From NCBI GenBank assembly GCA_023101725.1, contig JALJCO010001047.1, positions 124,001 to 188,000 of the forward strand: a stretch of DNA of 64,000 bases, written 5' to 3'. The DNA comes from Atherinomorus stipes (lineage: Eukaryota; Chordata; Actinopteri; Atheriniformes; Atherinidae). Made by a program: the position numbers and the translations under genes. Each line of letters opens with the position of its first letter. The first letter of the stretch is position 1. Below, one piece after another: positions 56,770 to 64,000 of the stretch. The notes below the pieces were generated by a model. It was not told the origin of the DNA. It searched no databases and was given only the letters and a program-made list of their open reading frames with translations.

Positions 56770-58228
56770 CCGTACCGTACCGTCTTCTTCCGCTTATCCG
56801 AGATCGGGTTGCGGGGGCAGCTGCCTAAGCAGGGAAGCCCAGACTTCCTTCACCCCGGCCACAGCCGCCAGCTCATCCGGGGGGATCCCGAGGCGTTCCC
56901 AGGCCAGCCGGGAGACGTAGTCCCTCCAGCGTGTCCTGGGTCTCCCCCGGGGTCTGGTCCCGGTGGGACGTGCCTGGAACACCTCACCAGGGAGGCGTCC
57001 AGGGGGCGTCCTAACCAGATGCCCGAGCCACCTCATCTGGCTCCTCTCTATACGGAGGAGCAGCGGCTCTACTTTGAGTCCCTCCCGAATGACCGAGCTC
57101 CTCCCCCTATCTCTAAGGGAGAGCCCGGCCACCCTGCGGAGGAAACTCATTTCGGCCGCTTGTACCCGCGATCTCGTTCTTTCGGTCATGACCCACAGCT
57201 CATGGCCATAGGTGAGGGTAGGAACGTAGATGGACCGGTAAATCGAGAGCTTCGCCTTCTGGCTCAGCTCCTTCTTCACCACGACGGACCGATGCAAAGT
57301 CCGCATCACTGCAGACGCTGCACCGATCCGTCTGTCCATCTCCCGCTCCATTTTTCCCTCACTCGTGAACAAGATCCCGAGATACTTAAACTCCTCCACC
57401 TGGGGCAGGACCTCACTCCCGACCCGGAGAGGACACTCCACCCTTTTCCGGGCGAGGACCATGGTCTCGGATTTGGAGGTGCTGATTCTCATCCCGGCGG
57501 CGTCACACTCGGCTGCAAATCGCCCCAGCGAGAGCCGGAGATCACGGCCCGATGACGCCAACAGAACCACGTCATCTGCAAACAGCAGAGACCCGATCCT
57601 GAGGCCACCAAACCGGATCCCCTCAACACCTCGGCTGCGCCTAGAAATCCTGTCCATAAAGGTTATGAACAGGATCGGTGACAAAGGGCAGCCATTGGCG
57701 GAGTCCAACTCTCACCGGGAATGGATCCGACCTACAGCCGGAAATGCGGACCAAGCTCTGGCACCGGTCGTACAGGGACCGAACAGCTCGAACAAGGGGG
57801 TCCGGCACCCCGTACTCCCGGAGCACCCCCCACAGGAATCCCCGGGGGACACGATCGAACGCCTTCTCCAAGTCCACAAAGCACATGTAGACTGGTTGGA
57901 GAACTCCCATGCCCCCTCCAGGATCCTGAAGAGGGTGTAGAGCTGGTCCACTGTTCCATGACCAGGACGAAAACCACACTGCTCCTCCTCAATCCGAGGT
58001 TCGACTATCCGACGGACCCTCCTCTCCAGTACCCCTGAATAGACTTTACCAGGGAGGCTGAGAAGTGTGATCCCCCTGAAGTTGGAACACACCCTCCGAT
58101 CCCCCTTTTTGAAGAGGGGGACCACCACCCCAGTCTGCCAGTCCAGAGGCACTGCCCCCGATGTCCACGCGATGCTGCAGAGGCGTGTCAGCCAAGACAG
58201 CCCCACAGCATCCAGCATCGGGATGCTG
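56770..58228 (-). mobile_element. 5'-truncated Rex3 LINE
   Basis: The exact duplication ctattgacaattta at 56756-56769 and 58229-58242 bounds the element. The sequence cggtgacaaagggcagcc (57678) and accaccaccccagtctgcca (58121) match the conserved Rex3 priming sites used across teleosts, as I remember them. The 3' end lacks a poly-A tail and instead has short ACGGT repeats, as expected for the RTE clade. Only about 1.46 kb is present, so the 5' half is missing. It is oriented as antxr2 and lies upstream of it. Confidence 0.9.
56794..58218 (-). pseudogene. Rex3 reverse transcriptase, truncated, two frameshifts
   Basis: In coding order (right to left): the RT N-terminal part with FKKGDRRVCSNFRGITLLSL and EEEQCGFRPGHGTVDQL; then, in a second frame from about 57895, VYMCFVDLEKAFDRVPRG with the first catalytic aspartate; then, in a third frame from about 57705, GCPLSPILFITFMDRIS and SLLFADDVVLLAS with the catalytic DD. 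The C-terminal domain continues to a stop at 56794 (ERLGIPPDELAAVAG). Two frame changes and loss of the endonuclease make it inactive. The 248-residue plus-strand frame over it is a shadow. Confidence 0.9.
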
Positions 58229-58293
58229 CTATTGACAATTTAGCCTCTTCTTTAATTTGAGGGTATGAACAGTATATATGTGTACACATAGTC

Positions 58294-58313
58294 GTCGATA
58301 GATAGATAGATAG
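58294..58313. repeat. GATA microsatellite (short)
   Basis: Tandem gata units directly abut the left end of the family B element at 58314. Confidence 0.85.
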
Positions 58314-58587
58314 TAGGGCTGGGAAAAAAAATCAATACACTGAAATATCGCGATATTTTCATATGCAAATTTCATATAGAGATTCAAAATCGATCTATTT
58401 TACCAACGAAATCTCGCGAGACTTCGTAAGATAACTGTGAAATCTTGCGAGATTTCTTGACTGAACAACGAAATCTTGTGAGATTTCATTTGTAAAATAG
58501 ATCGATACCACATTTTTACATATGGATATGATATCAGCATATAAAAATATCGCGATATTTCAGTGTATCGATTTTTTGGCCCAGCCC

Positions 58588-58588
<1 letters not shown>
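58314..58588. mobile_element. Family B miniature element
   Basis: The left end TAGGGCTGGGAAAAAAAATC and right end GATTTTTTGGCCCAGCCC are inverted. Inner arms cactgaaatatcgcgatatt and aatatcgcgatatttcagtg are exact complements. Centre: repeated aatctcgcgagatttc-type palindromes. Confidence 0.85.
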
Positions 58589-58622
<34 letters not shown>

Positions 58623-58651
58623 TAGACAGATAGACAGATAGACAGATAGAC

Positions 58652-58689
<38 letters not shown>
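58588..58689. repeat. GACA/GATA tetranucleotide microsatellite
   Basis: About eight gaca units, then alternating gatagaca, then gata units. Confidence 0.97.
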
Positions 58690-58690
<1 letters not shown>

Positions 58691-60186
58691 CTCATACCAG
58701 GTGACATCATACAGACTTGGTGGACTCGGTCTTTGACTGTAGGCTCACCCACCACCAGACATATTATTAAACCATATTAGGCGTTTTAGTGATACATAAC
58801 CAGTGAAAAGAGGAGATTTAGTGACATGTACAGATTCACACTCACATGCCCTTTTCAGACCCTGAGCCCCTGCCCACCTAGAACCCCGTGCACGGGGCCG
58901 GAGACCACCGATAGGAAAAGCCAGTCCAAAATGAAAACGTGAAAGCTGTGGAAAAGCTGCACGCTGACAAGCTACTTGTGAATGACATGAAGAATCAGCT
59001 TGTGCAGCCTCTAAAACCACATGTTTTCTCTTAATATTTGGCCTGCAAACAACAAAAGCTCCTGTTTTCCAGCAGGGACCAGCCCACAACGGGGATCTGT
59101 GAGATGATTCAGTCATTTCCATGTAAAACTTCTCTGATTCATCACAACAAACCTTACAAGAGCAAAAAGTCGTGGCAGTATGTACCTTCTGCAGTTCCCA
59201 CAGTGTCACAATTTCCCCTCATTCTTATGACATCCAGAGCTTTCTGTTGAACTATTGATATCAGTTGGACTTGCACAATTTCTGTGACTTAGAAATGCAC
59301 GAACATTCTGCAAACAGCCCAGACCCAAAACTATTTCCCCGCTTCACAGGGAACAGATGCCGAAAGGGAAACAAATGTCTGCAGAATGACGGGGGACAGG
59401 AAGAGGCTGCAGATGTGAGCGCTGACATGTGGGAAGGACTTTTAAGGCTCTTTGTGAGCCTTTTCTTATTTAATTTATGTGTTTCCATTAGTGAGCACAA
59501 CATGTCATTTGAAGCATTATTGCTCCACATTAAAGATCCATTATAGAACTAGAGGTGCCTCCATCTTCAGCATTAGTGAGTGCTTCAAATCCCAAACCTG
59601 GATAACTCCGTGCATGACTCTGTGCACTCATTTACAGTCAGAGCTGAGCCCTTGAGTCTGGTCCTGCATGCATGAAACAAAGCATGCTCCCCCACAAAGC
59701 AACACGGGGCAAAGTCGCACCCCAAAGCCACAAGATCCAAATGAAACCGGGACAGACATGCTGATATTTCCACAGTTGTCTCTAATGACTCTGCTGAGAT
59801 GAGTAATTTCATTTCACAACTCGTGTGCAGCTGACTAACGTCCCCTCAGGTCACGTTTAATGCGGATATTTCATCAGGTGGTGTTTTCCAGGAGACACAG
59901 GAAATTCCAGGTATGGTGTCAGATGGGATTTCAGGATGGTGAATTATGGAGAAACACTAAATATGTCATCTGCTGCTGAGCTCTACCTGGTTTACCTGCT
60001 TCTCCAGCTACGAATGTTCCCGATGACGGCAGCGTGAAAGAACTGGTCATGTTTGTGGAGCTCAGTTAGTTCATGTTCATTCAAAGGAATTTAAAACCAG
60101 TTTTCTTTGTGATTAATTAAAAAATTCATCTGTAGACTCACTGGCCTCTTTATAAGGTACAGCATCAGAATCAGGAAGAAGGGGTT

Positions 60187-60470
60187 TAAAGGAATAGTAC
60201 ACCTACAGAATAATTTTCTCCTCCCCCTCATGCTGAGCAAGACTCGGGAGCACTTTTTTATTATCTTAAATGCAGCCGGACATCGGGGCTCCTTTTTGGA
60301 GTTCGGACCAAAAAGGTCCATAAAAGTCCACAACAACTTGTCAGTATTCCTCCATACTGCTCGTCCAATGTAATCCAAGTGTCCTGAGTGGGTAGCATCT
60401 AGAATTTACTCGAAACAACATCATTTAGTAGAATTTTGTAGCTTAAACAGCAGAACATTCACACTCCTTT
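60187..60470. repeat. Inverted partial copy of the 4472-5179 family
   Basis: It starts ttaaaggaatagtacacct and runs through ctcatgctgagcaagactc and gtcctgagtgggtagcatc to tttactcgaaacaacatc. These are reverse complements of 4920-5179. Confidence 0.7.
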
Positions 60471-60477
60471 ACAATTA

Positions 60478-60483
<6 letters not shown>

Positions 60484-60538
<55 letters not shown>
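60484..60538. repeat. AT dinucleotide microsatellite
   Basis: About 25 AT repeats with one g. Confidence 0.95.
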
Positions 60539-60719
60539 AACCCTCCACCCCCATGTTTTGGTGGTCATAGGAACCTCCAAATTAAATTCTGCTTCGGGTC
60601 CCATAAAGGTTTTAGCCAGCTCTGACTGAATAAATAAATACATAAAGCATCTATTTCCCCTCCAATTATTCTTTACCTGCTTATTATATTTCAGGGTCGA
60701 TGGAAGGATGGATGGATGG

Positions 60720-61020
60720 TAGGGCTGGGAAAAAAATCGATACACTGAAATATCGTGATATTTTCATATGCAGCTTCATATAGAGATTCAAAAATGCAGT
60801 ATTGATCTATTTTACCAACGAAATCTCGCGAGATTTCGTAAGATAACGGTGAAATCTCGCGAGATTTCACGAAAACCCGCGAGACTTCTTGACTGAACAA
60901 CGAAATCTCGCGAGATTTCATTAGTAAAATAGATCGATACCACATTTTTACATATTGATTTGATATCAGCATATGAAAATATCGCGATATTTTAGTGTAT
61001 CGATTTTTTTTCCCAGCCCT
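60720..61020. mobile_element. Family B miniature element, best preserved
   Basis: The ends TAGGGCTGGGAAAAAAATCG and CGATTTTTTTTCCCAGCCCT are inverted. Subterminal arms and four central aatctcgcgagatttc palindromes are nearly perfect. It sits in a GGAT tetranucleotide repeat, so the target duplication cannot be read unambiguously. Confidence 0.88.
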
Positions 61021-62429
61021 GATGGATGGATGGACTAGAAAAGCACTCGGAGAGCACAGAACATGAGCCTGGAACATTCTAGAACTCACTAAGATCCTTT
61101 CCTGAAACTTTTTATCAAACATTTGGGCCATTTAAATGGAGTAATATGCAAAAATTCCAAAACGTGGCCGATCTCACAGTGATAAAGAATCCGTCAAAAG
61201 ATTCCTGGATCCAGAAGGTGATCCGGATCACCACCTACATTTAATGGGTCCGTCCTTGGGCTGAGGCACGCAGCTGGTGAGGGTTTCAGGTCAATCCGTC
61301 CAGAACTTTTTTTCCGTAAAGTTGCTGACAGACAGACGGAAAAAACCAATAAAAACACTATCTCCTTAGCAGAGGTAATAAGTATATAATAATTAAATAA
61401 ATGAATAAACAAATGGACAAAGATAAAGACGAAATCGCTTTTTAAAAGGCTCTCTTTAAAAATCCCCCACTGATGGTCACATCTGCTGCTGAAAGTACCG
61501 TTTATACCCCCCATCATTTTATGCTCTTTTTTTTTTTTTTTTGCTTCATTCTCACCTCATTAAATATAAGAACCAATTATTCACAGCCCAGCTACAACTA
61601 AAACATGGATTACAGAAACAAACTAAATCTATTTTCCTTTGTTTAGCCTCACTGTGAAAACTCCGCTGTCACACAACTCCATATCAGCGAGGTAATTACC
61701 ATAACACACCTCATCAAATCTGAATAGTCCAGAGAACGGCAACACACGAGTATAATTATCTGGCAAATCAAAGTCTAATTAGATTTTAATTAGAATGTTA
61801 ATTCTTTTGCACGCCGTTTGGTTTGAGTATATGCTCGCTAACTTGGTGGATCCTGAGCACAGCTCCACACAACAGCAAGACAACAGGCATGTCGCTTCCA
61901 TTACCGGAGAAATGGAGGTGTAGAAGAGAATCCAGTGGCTTGAGAAAATAGTTGCAGCGCATCAATTTGTCATGGGGCTTTAAAGTTGGGGGAGAAATCA
62001 AAAGTGACAGTTAAAACAACAACTCTAATTTATGTACGCAGCGAAGTGTGGAAGCTAATCAAGAAATACAGCCATGACAAACAGCAAAAGTACAAGAACA
62101 AACAAATATATCGCCATGTTTGGAGAGAAAACTCAGCTAAAGAACATCTTCAGGGATCACAAAAGAGAAAATATCTGAGATTTCTCTGAAGGAATCCTTT
62201 TGAAAAGCTGTAAATTGATCTTTGATAAATGGTCAGTGTCTCCTGTGGATAATAAGGTCATGAAAACACATGAAAGACAACATACAAAAGATTTGCAGAT
62301 AAATATTTGTACACAAACAAACCACCTCAGAACAAGTTACAGTAAAATAAAAGAAACAATAAAGAGGAAATATCACGATACAGATCAAATAACTGCTCTT
62401 TAACAATTTCCTATTACTAGGAGTGTTCT

Positions 62430-62735
62430 GTTTTACCGATATCCAATATACCGATATTGTCCAACACTTAATTTCCGATATCTGATATCACCTGATACCG
62501 ATCAATACAGACAACTGTGAGGTTTTGTATCTCCCATATTTTAAGAGAAACAACTATTTTCTGCTCTGAGAGCAAAGATCCCAAAATATCCTTTACTCAG
62601 CTAGAGGAGTTCATTTTGGACATCTGGCTGATTTTGTTGGTAAAATATCTGCCAAAAAGAATGATACAGAAATTTTCTGATATCACATTTTAATGCCAAT
62701 ATCGACTGATAATATTGAACATTCTTAATAATATA
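62430..62735. repeat. Inverted member of the GGATATTTTGGGATC family
   Basis: It contains gagcaaagatcccaaaatat and ccgatatccaatataccga, reverse complements of the blocks at 5183 and 53810. It lacks the 34-bp array. Confidence 0.6.
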
Positions 62736-62804
62736 TTAGGACAATTTTTATTTTCACCCACCACTGGAAGCCCTGTGGGGTGGAGTTTGCTTCCCATTTA
62801 CTGT

Positions 62805-64000
62805 TTAAAGACACACAACGTAACTTTTAGACCTTAAAAATCTGTGTTTCTGACTCGTTTTGATGTCACACCAACATTCATTTTGCGCATTTTCGAGCTG
62901 TCAGTGCCCAGAGGCGTCCCGGGGCTCAGAAACAGCACTATGTAAGATTCCCATCCGGGACGCGACCGTGACGTTGCAGCCGACTATTGGTTGCAGCACC
63001 GCGTCACTCACTAGCAACTGGATGTAAACCATAGACTGTATATAATTACTGGACGTAGCTTCCGGTCTCTTCTGAATAGAGAAATGTGAAGCCAGTTGGG
63101 CGTGTCTTACCGTCGCCATCTTGCCGTGTCACGTACGTCGTCACTCCAGGAAAATCCTAAAATGGGCACAGCGCGGCCGCGGGGCAAATGATTGACAGCT
63201 GACGTACTGTGGGCTAAACGCTAACTGAGCTAACACGAAACTAAGAGGAGCTAACAAATATAAGGCTCCTAAGCGGCATGGTTAAGGTAAGACATGCTTA
63301 GACTTGCAATTCGCTGACTAAACACCGCCGTTGTGCGACTCTGTAACAAACTGAGACCTTATTAAGAGCAAAGAAGGAGCTAACTAGGAGCCTCCGGTCG
63401 GCAGGCGGAGCTTCCGGTCTGCCGCATGTCAATCATAAGGACACGCCCTTAATTATGTGTAATTTGAAGAATAAATAACATCTAAACGAATGAGTTATAA
63501 AAAAAAAATTCACTCCCCTCACAGTTGACATGAAGGTAAACTTGACCTAATAAACCTAAAATGATTTTTTGAACCAGGCTGTAAACCTGTTTATTTCTGC
63601 TGTGAAGTTGGCGTTTTTAACATGGGAGTCTATGGGGATTTGCTCGCTCTTGGAGCCCAGTTCCCTAGCGGATGAAGGGAATATTACACTAAATACAATG
63701 CGGAAGAGAGCTTCACTGTTCTGAGGCGGAGTTTGCCCCTTGATGTAAACCAGGTATCAACATCGCGGGTGTTTTGAATGCGCATCATGTCGAATTCGGT
63801 AAAGAAACGCAGGAAAACATCACCGGAGGAAGAGAGGAAAAGAAACAGAGGAAGGGACAGAACAAGAGTCAAGATAAGACTGTCTTTTACTGGCTGGAGT
63901 GAGCTTACAGTACAGGTACGAACAAGATGGATGCTAGTTTAGCCGCCGATAGGGGGCGCGTCACTGAGAAAACTGCTGAAAGTTCCGTTGTGTGTCTTTA
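62805..64000. mobile_element. TTAA-type fold-back element, cut by the window edge
   Basis: The left end TTTAAAGACACACAACG and the window's last bases cgttgtgtgtcttta are inverted repeats, so the right end lies within a base or two of 64000. It contains catagactgtatataattac, a common fish repeat motif, and the RVKIRLSFTGW coding fossil at about 63860-63895. Confidence 0.6.

Larger units (their letters stand above)
56303..58280. mobile_element. Tc1-like non-autonomous element split by Rex3
   Basis: The left end tacagtcgtcctcaaaatta then ttcataccctcaaattaaag is mirrored by tttaatttgagggtatgaac at 58250-58270. The termini are inverted and TA-flanked, as in Tc1/mariner. The right terminus lacks about 15 bases present on the left. 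Removing Rex3 leaves about 500 bases of element. Confidence 0.6.
54786..64000. other. 5' flank of antxr2
   Basis: No other host gene was recognised. The first few hundred bases upstream of the ATG should contain the 5' UTR and promoter, but no TATA box or initiator could be assigned with confidence. 54930-56290, 58700-60180 and 61030-62420 show no recognised feature. The rest is repeats. Confidence 0.6.

Noticed and set aside
56809..57555. 248-residue plus-strand frame
   Set aside because: It is antisense to the Rex3 reverse transcriptase, which has clear family motifs on the minus strand.
58534..58755. Frame with repeated LSIYLSIY
   Set aside because: It is the translation of the GACA/GATA microsatellite.
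1..64000. An endogenous retrovirus or LTR element
   Set aside because: I saw no protease, integrase or Gag motifs, primer-binding site or paired long terminal repeats; the two reverse transcriptases belong to L1 and Rex3.

Overview
This window is vertebrate nuclear DNA, almost certainly from a teleost fish. It has one spliced host gene with canonical vertebrate introns, a dense load of fish-type transposons (a Rex3 LINE, an L1 LINE, Tc1-like elements, a tRNA-headed SINE, hAT-like and TTAA-flanked miniature elements), and no bacterial operons, ribosome binding sites or compact genes. The species cannot be named from the sequence.

The host gene is an antxr2-like gene (capillary morphogenesis gene 2, anthrax toxin receptor 2 family) on the minus strand. 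Ten coding exons can be placed to the base by reading frame, phase and family similarity: exon 1 at 54785-54613 through exon 10 at 12667-12598. Together they encode the signal peptide, the whole von Willebrand factor A (VWA) domain with its MIDAS metal site, and most of the extracellular Ig-like domain (293 complete codons). The transmembrane and cytoplasmic exons were not found and should lie beyond the left edge. Two introns (2 and 5) appear to use GC-AG splice sites.

Region by region: 1-12597 is intron 10, 12668-18965 intron 9, 19227-22180 intron 7, 22262-27679 intron 6, 28148-30673 intron 3, 30746-37364 intron 2, 37437-54612 intron 1; introns 4, 5 and 8 are about 0.1 kb each. The 5' flank runs from 54786 to 64000. 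Nearly all the bulk of the introns is transposon-derived. The clearest insertions are an almost intact full-length L1 (43098-48776, 14-bp target duplication, one frameshift in ORF2), a 5'-truncated Rex3 (56770-58228, 14-bp target duplication), a tRNA-derived SINE (32831-34382, 14-bp target duplication) split by a 1.14-kb hAT-like element, and several non-autonomous hAT-like elements with 8-bp target duplications.

A recurring theme is minisatellites carried inside transposons: a 40-bp unit in two oppositely oriented copies of one hAT-like family, an 11-bp unit in three copies of another family, and a roughly 34-bp unit in a third. The 11-bp arrays create long but spurious open frames on both strands. 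Insertions are nested up to four deep in intron 3. One minisatellite element ends five bases from the exon 6 splice donor. I saw no wholly new protein-coding system. The points that most deserve a second look are the GC-AG introns, the transposon abutting a splice site, the SINE/Rex3 shared 3' end, and the minisatellite-bearing elements.
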